Counted from the first letter of the stretch, positions 36,871-49,286 are shown. The stretch: 64,000 nt of DNA from Phlyctochytrium arcticum (GCA_025602905.1 JAHLKI010000020.1:372001-436000), one strand, 5' to 3'. Numbers and translations are program-made. Notes: a model not told the origin generated them from the letters alone.

Positions 36871-37899
36871 ATGACGGTCAGCGCAGAGGGTACGGGCACC
36901 ATTTCAATCGAGACAATCAAAGAGGCTGCGTCACGGATTGCAGCAGCAGCGCACTATACACCTGTTCTAAAGTGCACGACACTCAACCAACTTGCTATTG
37001 CAGATCCGACAACGTCTGGGCCTCGCTCTTTATTTTTCAAATGCGAGAACTTCCAGAAAGTCGGCGCTTTCAAGTTTCGCGGTGCCTACAACTCTGTTGC
37101 AAAGCTTTGCGAGCAATTAGGAGATGGTAAAGTACCTGGTGTGGTGACCCATTCGTCCGGAAACCACGGACAGGCGCTAGCGCTAGCCGCCCAGCTCAAA
37201 GGTGTGCCGTGCTTTGTTATCATGCCGTCCAATGCACCGCAAGTTAAGAAAGACGCTGTGCGAGGCTATGGTGCGACAATCGTTGAATGTGAGCCCTCAC
37301 TGATCGCACGAGAAACAACCACAGAACGAATCATCATGGAGACTGGAGCTGAGTTTATTCACCCCTACAACAACCCAGATGTGATGAGCGGACAAGGGAC
37401 AGTGGCGCTGGAGCTAATTCAACAATGCGATCAGATGAATGCGCCTTTGGATGCGCTAATTGTTCCCGTCGGCGGGGGCGGCTTACTATCCGGCTGCATC
37501 ACCGCCGCAAAAGCTCTTAACCCGCGCATAAGGATCTTTGCCGCCGAACCCTCCTCTGCTGATGACTGTGCTCGATCGTTTGCTGCCAAAGATCTTGTAC
37601 TAAACTCTGCTGCCCCACTCTCGGTCGCCGACGGTCTCCTTACCAACCTTGGATCAAACACCTGGCCCATCATCCGCGATAACGTTGAGTCAGTGCACAC
37701 CGTTAGTGATGCACAAATCATGCAGGCGATGAGACTGGTGTGGGAGCGTATGAAACTGGTTATTGAGCCAAGTGCTGCAACTGGACTGGCGGTAGCCCTT
37801 TTTAACAAAGAATTCGCGCGAAAGGGGGGTTTGCGGAATATTGGGATTGTATTCACGGGCGGAAACGTTGATTTGGGAAATATCAAGTGGTCGTGGTAG
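36871..37899 (+). CDS. Serine racemase / threo-3-hydroxyaspartate dehydratase family enzyme
   Basis: Single-exon gene of 342 aa, the usual length for eukaryotic serine racemase and yeast Sry1. It is a fold-type II PLP enzyme. Lys68 in VGAFKFRGA is the Schiff-base lysine, VTHSSGNHGQALA binds the cofactor ring, PVGGGGLLSG is the phosphate-binding glycine loop, and the end carries FTGGNVDL. Family members racemise or dehydrate L-serine, or dehydrate 3-hydroxyaspartate, to pyruvate/oxaloacetate and ammonia; sequence alone cannot choose. No regulatory ACT domain is present, which separates it from biosynthetic threonine dehydratase. It starts at the first ATG of the frame. The lack of introns is unusual among its neighbours, though the family is common in fungi and transfer need not be assumed. 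Confidence 0.9.
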   Translation: MTVSAEGTGTISIETIKEAASRIAAAAHYTPVLKCTTLNQLAIADPTTSGPRSLFFKCENFQKVGAFKFRGAYNSVAKLCEQLGDGKVPGVVTHSSGNHGQALALAAQLKGVPCFVIMPSNAPQVKKDAVRGYGATIVECEPSLIARETTTERIIMETGAEFIHPYNNPDVMSGQGTVALELIQQCDQMNAPLDALIVPVGGGGLLSGCITAAKALNPRIRIFAAEPSSADDCARSFAAKDLVLNSAAPLSVADGLLTNLGSNTWPIIRDNVESVHTVSDAQIMQAMRLVWERMKLVIEPSAATGLAVALFNKEFARKGGLRNIGIVFTGGNVDLGNIKWSW

Positions 37900-38799
37900 A
37901 CAAGAAAAGATTAGATGCCCAAATAGTCATTGCCATCCCATGTCCGCACCACAATACAATTCGGTCCTGATGGATCCGAGACGACAATTGCGGCCACGGG
38001 GGCGAATGATGTTCTGCAATGATTCTGGAAGACTTTTATACCGGCATTCAAGCAGCTGATGGAGGACAACATGAAGCCAAGACCCATGAATATGAGAAGA
38101 CGGGTAAGAAAGGGTCAGCATGGTCAGAAATACAAGAAGAATAGAAGGCAGAATAAAGAATAGGTCCGACTCCATTTTATTTTTGTTTGAGACGGAATAT
38201 CTAGCATATATTAGAAGTTTGACGTAGCGTCATGTACGTAGGCCTTGGAGTCTGATTACCACAATGGCGCTCTACCGTGAACGGTCAATTCCAAATATCA
38301 GCTGCGACATACATTTCTTCTGGCAGATCAGATGAAAGATGTGCAAGTGCAGGAAAGCATATATAGTCCGTGACATCATATCGAGTAGCTTCACGGACGC
38401 GTTTTTTCCTCACCTTGCGCAGCTAGTTCCCATACCTTATGTACATATTTCCGAATTTAGGACCGAACTCATTTGGCTCAACCGATCATGTGTATACATG
38501 TATGTTCTCAAACTTCGGTCTGAAGTCCCAATATATCAGATCCAAACGCGATCCTGTCTATCTCTAACATGGCCATAGTCTAGAAAGGAGGTCCAAACGG
38601 AGAGACGTCATAAAATCATTGAGGGAAGTGATAGACACAAGATCTATATTGTCACATCTACTTGCTCTCCTTTTCAACATACGCCCATCAAGGCACATAT
38701 TTCCCAACGCCATCTGATGCTTTCGCGTAGGCAACCCTTGCCGCGATGATATAATAATGTGCACGACAAGGAGTATTAAATGATTTAGTTACAATAAAT
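37900..38799. other. Convergent 3' intergenic region
   Basis: About 0.9 kb lies between convergent genes. Short open frames on both strands resemble nothing. The sequence is AT-rich. I see no RNA gene or repeat. Confidence 0.5.
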
Positions 38800-41622
38800 T
38801 TATACGTTGATTCCATATGGGTTGCGTGCTGCATGAAAGCGTTTCCCTCCCCGTCTTACATTTTCAATCATCTGTCGAACGACTTTCTTTTTGTAAACTT
38901 TCCATTCCCGGTCATGCATGTACCAGTCTTGTATCACTCGTACATTTGGCCGCATTGCAACATCGCTGCGAAGTATTCGCCATGTCGCATCCGAGGCCAA
39001 TCGCTGAAAGTCCATTTTGGAGATCATTAATAAAGATGCTTTCGACGATGTCAAGACTGAAGCAGGTTGTCTGGAAGAATGTGCAGTACCTCCCACTCTT
39101 TCTGACAGCGCGCTGCCTGCAGTGGGTATAAGTATATGCTCTTTCACATCAGCTTCCGGGAACACAAATGAGGGCAACGTCTCGCCGAAATAGTCTCCAG
39201 GACCCAGCTCCTTGATGGTTAGTAGCTCTGTAAATATTTGAATCATCGGACGAAGCTGTTCACCAGCTCTCGGTTTCAGCTGATTGGTAAGTCCTGAGGG
39301 AGGAGATAGTGGCGGAAGAGACCTGCCCTGACCGCGGACTCTATCCACGGTTGATTGGGAGAGAGGGTACACTTTGAAGGTATTGTTACCCAGGTTCTCC
39401 TTGACGAATTGTACCGCCTCAACAACTCGGCATCTTCCGGAACTAGATACATAGGAAAAGAAGTCAACAGGTTTCACGTATGATAGAGTTGAAGTAGAAG
39501 CACACCTTATGAAGTAGATGTTTCCACTCTTCATGCCTTGGTGAACGACTACTCTGTTGGCCTCAAAGGGACGAATGATACAGCAATGATTCAAGGTCGC
39601 CATATCAGCGTTCAGGGTTTGAATTAAAGGTTGAGTTACAAGCAGTTCCTGTTTTTCTGTCTCCGCCGTCTTGTGGCGACCGATAGCTTGCTCAAAGGCC
39701 CGGCGGGGGATGCTCAAGAACTCTGATGTCCGCTTTGTTGTAAAACTTGTTATTCGGTTGGTACCCGTTAAGAACGATATTTCGCCAAAGGAATCTGTTC
39801 ACGAAAAGATATATCTAATGTTCTTGTCATCATTCCCAAACGGGGGAAATAGATGTTGCTTACCTCCGGAGGTTAAATGTCCGATAGTTACCGTATACGC
39901 CTTATTCATCTCCTCCTCAAACTGCCTTTCCATAATACGGGTTTCCTCGTCCTCTTCGGAGTCAGTCTCCTCAGTGCTTGAACCCTCATGTTCATCGGGC
40001 GAATGCATCTCTGATTGAGAAAGAAAAAGCGGCCGTGGTTTTGGTGCGTGCGACTTCCTCTTGGCTGCCAACTCTGCTACTCGAGCGTTATGTGCTGCTA
40101 AGGCAGCTTGCATCGCACCACTTTCGCTGCTCAAATCCCCAGCCGATGGTGGGTTGTGTTGCTCTGTTTCTATCAAACTATCATGTGGAGGAATATGAGC
40201 CACGGATTGGGCCTTCTGAGCAGCCCGTAATGCTGCCAGCGCCACAGATTTCCTTCGGGCGGCTTTGAGCTTTGCGTGATCCACCTTACTGATCTCGACG
40301 TCACCATCAAGAATGATGTAGAAAAATCTTGCTGGGTGTCCCTCCTTGATTAACTGCCTGCCGGTATGCCATCTGGTGTACGTTGAAGCCCGCAACAACT
40401 CTCGCTTTAGACCCGATATGAAGAATGCTGTCTGAGAGAAGAAGTAAAAGCGCAGCAAAACAGCCTACCATACCTGAACGTCGGCAGGAAACTTTTCCAT
40501 GCTTTTCATCGTTGAGCACCAAGCAACCATGGTGTCTAGATCTACTGATGATCGTTCATGACGTTTTTTACGAAATACATGGCGCCTTGGACTGTCCAGC
40601 CACCCATTGAAGTGCTTGGGGCCATCAAAGAGGTGGGACACGCCAAATAGTTCGTGAGAAATGAGAATGCCGTCCTTGCTCATGCTATCGCCTCGGGCGC
40701 TCAATTCCTCATCCTGAAGCGTGCTTTTGGGGTCATACTCCCAAGACCACTCAAGCGGGTTCTTCAAAATGCGTGCCAGGTATTTAACAAAATGAACACT
40801 GTGTGCTACCATTCGAGCAATCTTGCGAAATCGTCGGTAAGCACTCATCTTGCTCGAGCGTTTGGATCGGATACCCTCTATGGACCAGGTAGCATCCAGA
40901 TTTGTTAGAAATGTTCTAGGACCTGAGTCAACCCTTCTGAAGATTCCCTGATCAAGCGAGCTGTTTTGACGACTGATAGTTTGTTCGTAACCCGATTGGC
41001 TTCTGCTATCTTCCGATGATGATACCACTGAGGACCCATGACTGGAATGACTGGCCAAGTCCAGAGGAGACTGGGTATCAGACAACCTTCCTGAACCGTC
41101 TCCCATTGTTAAGATAGAACTATTTCGCTTGATGGACAATCTATCGTTATTGCGGCTGACTATAGATCGTGAACGCCCTAGAGTACGACTTTCACTCATG
41201 TCAAGTTCTGATCCCTGCGTGGGATGCACGATGGTGACCAACACTGATGGTTTCCTGTCGCTGGCATTGCTATGAGTTCCTTGGTTTCCAATCAGATGTT
41301 TTTTCGAATCAATTATATCTCCCCAGAATCCCAATCGATCAAAACCTGTCGAGTTATTTTGCGGGTTAGGTTGCAAAAGACGAGATGAATTCGCCGTTTG
41401 TTTGAATCCAATTTTGCTGTTGAAGAATTCCTCTGGAGCATTTTGCCGATGGGACAGTGTTAAAGTGCCTTTGCGGAAAGCGGGAGTCTTTGCCCGAGTT
41501 TCTAAATATTGCTTTGTATCTGCCAAGAGAGACGATATAGGTGAACTTGGCGGACGAGCAGGCTCAGCTGCCCGAGCGGTCGTAGACAACCAGGCTTCGG
41601 CTCGAATTGTTTGTCTCGTCAT
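38800..41622 (-). CDS. Cyclic-nucleotide-binding-domain protein, CNBD2-like (copy 1)
   Basis: This is a multi-exon gene starting at ATG 41622 (MTRQTIRAEAW; the frame upstream offers only a TTG). The first ~280 residues are Ser-rich and disordered. A basic helix, FRKIARMVAHSVHFVKYLARI, precedes the binding domain, as in CNBD2. The cyclic-nucleotide-binding beta-roll includes RWHTGRQLIKEGHPARFFYI, ILDGDVEIS, an inserted acidic loop, and a phosphate-binding cassette reading FGEISFLTGTNRITSF at about 39790-39735, which keeps the Glu and Arg expected for nucleotide binding. A second, degenerate roll follows (LGPGDYFGETLPSF). No kinase, channel or GEF domain is attached. Mammalian CNBD2 is a testis protein needed for sperm tail formation, so a zoospore-flagellum role is possible but inferred. 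It lies about 0.2 kb downstream of a related gene on the same strand. Confidence 0.75.
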
Positions 41623-41825
41623 GGATCGCACTGTCAAATAAATTCATTTCAATTCTTCCTTGTTTTATTTATTTTTGCCGCTAACGCTTATCCAAGCTCT
41701 TGAAATACAAATTTGACGAAATTACTGAATGCCAAACCAAAACGCCGGGGTATATGGTATATGTACGAGTACCAACTAGCAATAAATATAAATAGTTAGG
41801 TCAAGCTGCACGCTCCCACGGCCGG

Positions 41826-44800
41826 TCAAGATTTTGGCCCAATGATCTCCTTGACCACCTTGCGCTTGACCTTACCCCATTCTCGCATGCGGAGGTACTC
41901 ACGTGCCGCATCCACTTCAGATGGACCTGATTTGGCCAAGTTCCTCAAATAGGACACAGTATCCTCGGTCGCTATACGTGCAAAATCATCCAGAGCCATT
42001 CGTAATATCTCACAACGGTCGTTGGTAATAATGGTTCGGGAAGGGGCCGCGCGTTCCATTTCCTGCTGCTGTTGAATCAAATGCTGCATTTGCGGTGGTA
42101 GATTGAGACCACTAAAATTTGGTGCTGGGGCAGTACTCATGCGCCGGCCAGTTGGACGAGCTACCAGCACCATACTCTTGCGTCGATTGTTGTTCGATGG
42201 TGTCACTGGCGTGTGAGGCTTTCGGTGCCCTCTTTTGGCGTCATCCCACGATTTCGTTTCGTCCCGTATGACTTCCAAATTTTCCTCACCAAAAAACGCG
42301 CCGGGTTGTAATGTTTCAACGACCAAAAGTTCTGTTGTTCGCTCTTGATTGGGCTCCAATCGACGTTGGCGCCCTTTGGCAGACCATTCGTTATCATGCG
42401 TTAGTAGGTATGTACCATTTGCCAGATTGGTCTTGATAAAGTGCGCATTTCGGACGACGCGACATGTACCACTTCTCAGAACAAAAATGTGTCCATCACC
42501 TTCCGTCTGAAATCAAAACGTTAAGGGGGTGGAGCAAATGTGGGGGAAAGCGCAAAAACTTACCGGTCCAAAGACAGTTACATTTTGAGGGAGTGTTACA
42601 ACCTCGGTGTGTCGCCTCAGATAAGTTGATCCAACTTGCAAAGTCTGGAACACGGCATGAGACTCGATCAAATCAATCTTTTCCTGCTCCTCCCGAGAAG
42701 CGAGCCCTTCCACCGCTTCTTGGTAGTCCCATTTATCAATGCGTAGCAGCTCGGTGCGCTCCTTGCATATGGCTGTGTCTGATCGTGGCATATCTGTTTT
42801 GACCTCGCGGTTCCCAAAGATTTCCCCAGTTCGTTGGTCGGAAATGTGCTGGAAAAAGGTGCTGAACCAGTCTCCATCAATTGGTGTAAGGTCGAGGGAA
42901 CGAACCAAAGCGACGCATCCGGTGAGAACGGCGTAAGAGGAGGATGGATAGTGACCCTGCTTGTAAATGATGCGACCGGCTTCACGCGTTTCCAGAACAA
43001 TCACTCTACTGAGCTCCTTTTGGACCTTGATCGGCAAACGCTGAAAGCCCCGCATTCTTGTAATATGCGATTGCAAAGTAGCTATATCGGATTCTGTTCG
43101 GTCTTGCGGATCTTTTTGCAGTGCCCGTCGAACCTCATCGGGCACAAATGTTTCAACGTTAAATGATTTAAAGCCATCCCCTTCAGCAGCAGCGTCCCGG
43201 GCGAAGGACGCAAAAATAGCTTTGCTCATGCGTATAATGTCTTCGGATGGCGTCATGTTGAATCCGCTCACCATTGCTTTCGTGTTTCGTAACCCGTCCA
43301 CGAAGGCCCCGACCGCCTATACAAAAAAGTCAGACCATCAAGGATGACAAAATGAGATGGATCAACCTACATCTCGGAAGCGGCCCAGAGGAGACTCATC
43401 GATTTCTAGCACTTCGGGTTCATCATCTGCCGCTTCTTCATTCTGCGTGGCCCCCCTTCCATCATGAACATTTACAACTCGTTCATTATTATCCGATGCG
43501 ACAATTTCGGGTACGACTTCCGAACTACCATCTGCTGATTCTGCACTCCGGCTCACAGTCTCAGCAAGAAAGACATCTGCATCTTCCTTGCTTTCTCTGG
43601 CCTGTTCCGCCGCAAAAAATAGGTCCTCTCCACCAAATAATTCCACGTTGGAATCCAGAGTCTTATCCTTTACTCCCTTTCCAAAGTCTTCGCCAAAGAG
43701 AATATGCAGCTCTTGCGAAGCTGTCAAATCTTCATCTTCCCTCACGGTATTCTGAACCACGCGGCTCAGACGTCGCCCTATGATGCTTTCCCGCTTTTGC
43801 TGACCGACCCAGCTAACTCGTCTATCCCTCGAGGAGAACTGATTTGAATACACACTGTCTCGCTCGCCAAATGTATCTCCCTCCTCGTCCAATTCATCTA
43901 AAAGCTGTGGGGTGGGCCGCCGGCGTTGGTATAACTTCCGAGCGGTAGCCAACAGTAGATCGTCATACACGGCTTCTGACTCATCAACTTCGTTCGGTCG
44001 GGCTTCAGCGTCGTCAGATCCGCGTAGTAAAGTGGACTTCAAACGTGCAAGACTGTAAAGACAAATCACATCAAATTCATGACACCGAAATCGAATCCAG
44101 AAAAAACCATTCAAATACATACGTGGCATTACTGCTCCGAGTTTTGAGGAACTTCAACGCATTTTTTGCAGAGTTTTTCCTCCAAAAATCATTCGACGTT
44201 GGCGGTGGACCATGTCGCACTATTTCACTCTCGGATGCGCTTGAATCTGCCACAGCAGTCGTGGGCCGTGATTTGGCAGAGACGTTTACACTTGACTGGA
44301 GCCATAATCCACCTTTTGTGCCTTTGTCATTCCCAGAGTATCCTCTCTTTAAGTCACCAACGTCATTCATAGAAAGACCCGGCAATTTGCTGGATCTCCT
44401 CTGCGCAGTAGCCTCAGACGCCTGAGAACTAATAGGATCTCCAGACCGTTCTCGATGCCTCCGCGGAGAATCTCCAGCACCAGAGGTCTTTCTGACCAGA
44501 GTAGTAGTATTCCGAGGTGGTGATGTCGAAAAAATGGAAGTAGCCGAACCGGCCCCCTGAGTCTTCCCTTTCAACTTGCCAGAACCCCCGCTTAATGATC
44601 TACGAAGGCTGCCCGTTGGCGACCTCCGACGATCACTTGGCAGATACTGTGATGTTGTTACGGCGCTGGCCGTCCGTGCTCTCGGTCGACCAGCTGGGCG
44701 ATCTAATGAATGAGTGGTCCAACTCCGCCCATCCTCTGATTTGCGGCCAGTATCGCTCAAAATGTTGTTACCTTCAGCCTTATAAGATAAATGGACGACG

Positions 44801-45099
44801 CCGGGCCGGCCACCGACAACCTTGCTGGCATGAATGGATGATGCGGATCCATTGAGTACATCAGAGGAAACGTTTCCAGTAAGTAATTGGGGATGCTCCT
44901 CAGCTGCTAGTGAATTAGAGGACGAGCTTGTAGTGCTGGGAAGACAGAATGAGACAGAAGTAATTTGTTGTCGCCGAGGTACTTTCGGTGAGGTGGTGGA
45001 TAGGGGTGCAAGGACATCAACCAGAGCAGCAGGATTTGAACTGTCAATTAAAGGAAGCTTGACTTTAGAATCAATTCGCAGTTGCGCGACACCCATCAT
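41826..45099 (-). CDS. Cyclic-nucleotide-binding-domain protein (copy 2)
   Basis: Multi-exon gene. The N-terminal ~340 residues (45099 to about 44120) are Ser/Thr/Arg-rich and disordered, followed by an acidic exon (about 44050-43370; LFGEDFGKGV, LFGGEDLFFAAEQ). The beta-roll is in the exon at about 43300-42510: FQRLPIKVQKELSRVIVLET, GRIIYKQGHYPSSSYAVLTG and a cassette GEIFGNREVKTDMPRSDTA that retains Glu and Arg, so ligand binding is plausible. A second roll-like segment, VETLQPGAFFGEENLEVI, lies at about 42320, mirroring the layout of the downstream neighbour, and the ends are similar too (REWGKVKRKVVKEII here, REWKVYKKKVVRQMIENV there). The two genes probably arose by tandem duplication. 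ATG 45099 is the first ATG; a TTG precedes it. Confidence 0.75.
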
Positions 45100-45616
45100 A
45101 GACCTCAAGTAATCTCAGTTTCCCAGACGGGAGAATAGGCGATTGAATGTGCAAGAAACATTTGCCCTTCCTTTGTTCCTAGAAACAAAACAGTACCTCA
45201 TTCTGTAGTTCGACGGCACGTGTACTACAAATGTTGAGCCCCATATTAACTTCTTACTTCTGTTTAGCACTTCTATTTTCAGGGTAGTCCGGTAACCGGA
45301 CCCAAATATAGTTACTTCTTTTTTTCCTAGCAAATGTCCCATGGACTTGGGTTCTCGTGGAATTTAGATTTGTTTTTTTCAAACTTTTTCTAGTTTTTGG
45401 CAGCGGCAATATCGATACATCTGGATATTACGAGGTAAGTATAATTTGAATGAGGAGACTTACCTTTTTCACATGTATACGGTAACGTGTTCAATCGCTC
45501 ATCAAAAAAAAAGTATTTTATGGATACTGAAAGAAACCACATGCCGCAAGCAAGTTCTTATAGATAAAGGTATGAGATTACTAGCAACCAGTACAAGCAA
45601 AAAGTCGGATATCTAT
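45100..45616. promoter_or_regulatory. Promoter of CNBD copy 2 and IDO 3' region
   Basis: This 0.5-kb AT-rich stretch has runs of T and no coding signal that I trust. It sits upstream of the minus-strand CNBD gene and downstream of the minus-strand IDO gene. Confidence 0.4.
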
Positions 45617-47238
45617 CTACTGGGTTGTGGTAGCAGTTTGCTTTTTCCAGTCGACTTCAGCCACATCCTGGCCAACATACATGCTCTTCAATTCTCGCAC
45701 TTCACGCTCCAAAATCCGGCGTTGGGTATCTGCGCGAGCGCCAAGCTCTTCAGCAAGCAATCGGTTGGGGAAGTTGAGCTCTTCGGTCTTGATAGCCGAT
45801 CGGGTTTCCACCATGCTGTCCAGGACAACCTTGAGCTGGTTGGGCAACCAGGTGACGATGGGTGATCCACCGGTTGCAGTAGGGTGGCGGGTATTTTTAA
45901 GAATGTAGGTTTTGGTAAAGTTCCAGTGGCGGGCACGGAATTCGCGCAGTTGGTCAAGGAGGCGGAGGTAGATGACTGTGAAGAGAAAGAAATTATGAGC
46001 ATTTCATTCTTATGAACAGATAACGAAGTCGCGAACTTACCTGCGGAATTGCTGTCCTTCAAGGCGTATCCTCGCACATCGAGCTCGTTGGCTTTGCTGT
46101 CGAGCCACGTCAACCACATGTTGTGGTTCTCAGGGCGGTAAGAGCGGAAATCCTTGAGAATCTCGGTCAATGGGTTGTCAGGCATCTTGCGTGTGACTTG
46201 CAGAATATTGTCGAGCGATGGGACAATGGAGTCGTTGGCCCCAGATTCACCACGGTAATGTGTTGGCTGCTCGGCAACGCCTTCGTAAATGACACCGTTA
46301 GGGAACATTGGTTGATTCTTGAAATTTCAAAGGAGGTCATAATCAGTACGGTCGTGTAATATTTGGAAATGCCGGGGGAAAAAAATTGTCATGCTTACTT
46401 TGGTTCCCATGATGAAGGTTCGGAATTTAGGATAGTCAGTTGGAGCTGATCGGTACCACATTGTTTCCATTTCGGCGTTGATCTTTTGCATAGTATCATT
46501 CAAGCAGGAGAGGTTGTTGTTGAAGTTTTCTCGACTCCCCTGGGCGATAGCCTCCAATGCACCAGTAGTGTACTTGACCTGGTTGCCAGTGTTGGCGACC
46601 ATAGCGACGTGTACGAGGATAAAGCCGTGCTCAGACTCCATTCCAGAGAATTGACGGATGAGGGCCAAGTTTTCGTAGCCGAGGCCGGCCTTCTTGTCAA
46701 CACGTTTGTAGTTGTACAGTGAGTAGGATTGGGCGTACTCCATGAAGGGCTTGGCATTTAACTTTTCGGCAACCTTGACCAATGGCACTGCCAGGCTGGC
46801 AGGAAGTCGGTCCCGACCAAGGCCGTATTCTCCCTTCTTTCGATTCATGATGTCACATGGTTCAAGTAGATAGGCAGATGCCGCAAATGTGTAGTCACGG
46901 AACAAGGCAGTCAGAAGTCGGGAGTCGGTAATGTTGGAAACGTCGTAGGTAGGAAGTTCAGCCTGAACTGCTGCGCCAAAGTCGCCAGTTGCCAACAATC
47001 CTGGCTTGCCGGTCTCGGGAACCGTCAAAGGCATCCGCCGCAGGAGGGACTCTAGCTTGCCAAACTGTTCTGGAAGGACCTCAAGAGGGTCCTGAATGGG
47101 CAAAAATCCATTCTGTGGTGTAATGACGAATTGGGATGGGACGGCGGATTGAGGGAGTAGGGATGTAGGCTGAATGGTAGCGAATGCGCGGCATCCGGTT
47201 GCCCGGTAAAGAGGACGAACAGAACGGGGGAGAAGCAT
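45617..47238 (-). CDS. Indoleamine 2,3-dioxygenase family haem enzyme
   Basis: Exons 47238-46399, 46317-46041 and 45975-45617 splice in phase to about 491 aa. IDOs are haem enzymes that open the indole ring of L-tryptophan to N-formylkynurenine, the first step to NAD and kynurenine breakdown. Family landmarks are LFRDYTFAASAYLLEP, LPASLAVPLVKVAEKL, YAQSYSLYNYK, GMESEHGFILVHV, a proximal haem His in YRPENHNMWL, ARHWNFTKTYILKNT and the ATGGSP substrate loop near the end. The first ~25 residues (LPRSVRPLYRATGCRAFAT) are Arg-rich, free of acidic residues and amphipathic, as in mitochondrial presequences. Fungi carry several IDO paralogues (alpha, beta, gamma) and only some are fast tryptophan dioxygenases; I cannot assign the subtype. 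It starts at the only upstream ATG. Confidence 0.92.
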
Positions 47239-49203
47239 GATGGGAATAGTGTGAACTTGTAGTTGTGATGTGTTAAGATGAAGTTGAACAGTCTAGTGCG
47301 CTTTTATGCAAAAGACTAGCAAGTATGCGGTGGGTCTGGTGACCTTCTATTTATTTGGGTAAACAAATGTGATAAGGGTATAAATGTCAGTTGATGTCTA
47401 TTTGGACGTTTCACGTCAATAAAAAGAAAGAATGCCTACCCGCTGATGACAATGAAAGCGCTGGGGGTGCGCGAGATATATATGAATGTGGTGAGGGTGG
47501 GAATGTGATGTGATGTCTTGGCTGGCACCGACGCGTAGAATGAGAGTTCTGGACGTTGGGGGAGGGAGGGCGGACGAGGAGCAGGACTCGGCTTTTATAC
47601 TTTTAGCCCGTCAATTAGCGTTAATGCGCTGCTGGAGTACTAGCTGTATGTATTACAAGGCGGGTGGACAGAACCAGACCGCGTATAATGGAGAAAATAG
47701 TTGTTGCTGGCAACAAACCCGGGAAGGTGCGGGGGATGCAAGGGCGCTCCAAGGCGCGGGGGGTCCCAGCAGGGGTTGTTGCCAGTATCTGTCATGCCCG
47801 CTAACGGCGGAGGCCAAATCCAAGAATCAAATCCATGCAGATTGGAGCTGGACCAGTACATTTTAGGCCAATTGGAGAAAGGGCGGAGGGGGCTTTGAGC
47901 AAATCAAACGTCCCCAATTGTTTGGGCGCATCACGCAGGTATCCCATGGTCGATATTGATGGTTTTCCCTGGCGGACTTGCAAACGGTAGACCCGGCAAC
48001 GGTGGTAGACCCGGCAACGGTAGACCCGGCAACGACGCGTCTTTATGTACGCGAAGTAAGCGAAGCCAGAACGCGTTTGGCGAGCAAGCAAGCAGCGGTG
48101 TTGACGCGCGCCAACACATCAACGACTCGTGATCGGGTGGTTTTTAATCGCCTCTCGGTTTGTGTCGCCAAAACGTTTCTGTTTGACTGTTTGGGTACGT
48201 CCGGCTTGAAAAAGTTGTGTGGTGGTCTGTTTGTCCAGCATGGTTGTTGCAACATAGGTGCGACATGGCCGGTGGACAAAAACGTGAGGTGTGAGTCTGG
48301 CAACCTGTCAGGATCTGCGTCGAGAAGTATCATACACCAGCGTCTTGTCGTTTTACGTGTTCAAGACTGCAAATATGAGGCGTATAATATAAAATGCGCT
48401 GGTTGTTAAAAGCTAAAGGTAAACTACGAGCGGAGCTTCGCCCAGGGCAAAACCTTCTCAGACGGACGGGTTGTGGGGAACTTGTGGGGACAAGGTTAAT
48501 TGTGGCGGTGGGGTAATGACAATCCGCTGCGCTGAGCCGCTCGACCACTTTTTTCCAAATTTCGGGTGGTCTCGGAACGAAACAACCCCTGCCTCCCAGG
48601 TTGGAGGTTGCAGCAGAGGACAAAGCTGGGGACAAAGTGCTCATTGTCTATCGGAAGTTGTTATTGCACGGTAAACCAGGCACTTTACCAGCACTACTGG
48701 ACTAGGATTTAGAATCCGCCGTCAACAATTCCATATTTGTTGAAGCTACTCTTGTGACTACAGATTGAGAGCAAAGGATGCCTAGAAGGATGCCGAAAGA
48801 ATAGACCGCGATAAATATCAAGAGTTGTAGTTATTTGGCCGTCACCAGGACCGTCACCAAGAGCATTGAGAAGCTCGTTTTAGGGAAGTTCATCTGATTC
48901 ATGTATGCTGAAGAAACAGTGGTTACGAACACATCTTTTCCTTCGAGTGTTCGTAAAAAGAAATGGGTGCGTTAGGCCAACAGTAAGCATGTATCAGACA
49001 CATCTATCCGGCATTACGAGACATTTGTGATGGTGATGAAGAGAGTAAATACCAGCTTAATCAAAGATTTCTTTATGACTCCCGCATCTTTTGGGAATGG
49101 GAACATTTGGTGGGTCTTTGGGAAAGTGGGAGAGGAAAAAAGAGTACAGCATCGTGCAGAAGCGCTCATTGAGAATATTCTGCAAAAAAATAAAAAAGTT
49201 AAT
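47239..49203. other. Gene-poor interval upstream of IDO
   Basis: About 2 kb has no gene I can support. The IDO promoter should lie in 47239-47600. A 15-bp triple repeat lies at 47986-48033 (separate entry). Short frames on both strands resemble nothing. Confidence 0.45.
47986..48033. repeat. Three copies of a 15-bp unit
   Basis: GGTAGACCCGGCAAC occurs at 47986, 48004 and 48019; the first two are separated by an extra GGT. Confidence 0.9.
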
Positions 49204-49286
49204 TGATGAGAGTGGGATTTGAACCCACGCCTCCGGAGAGATCAGGGCCTTAACCTGACGCCTTAGACCAACTCGGCCATCTCACC
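49204..49286 (-). tRNA. tRNA-Leu (anticodon AAG)
   Basis: On the minus strand the acceptor 5' side GGTGAGA pairs with TCTCATC (one G-U). The D-arm contains TGGCCGAGTTGGTCTAAGGC. The anticodon stem TCAGG/CCTGA encloses the loop TTAAGGC, so the anticodon is AAG (CUU and, after inosine editing, CUC). A long variable arm (TCTCTCCGGAGGC) marks a class II tRNA. The T-arm is GTGGG TTCAAAT CCCAC. The discriminator base is A, as for leucine. There is no intron and CCA is not encoded. An A/T-rich tract with runs of T on the minus strand should follow at lower coordinates. Confidence 0.95.

Noticed and set aside
36871..37899. Recent bacterial transfer of the PLP enzyme
   Set aside because: Lack of introns alone is weak; the family is widespread in fungi and base composition looks like that of its neighbours.
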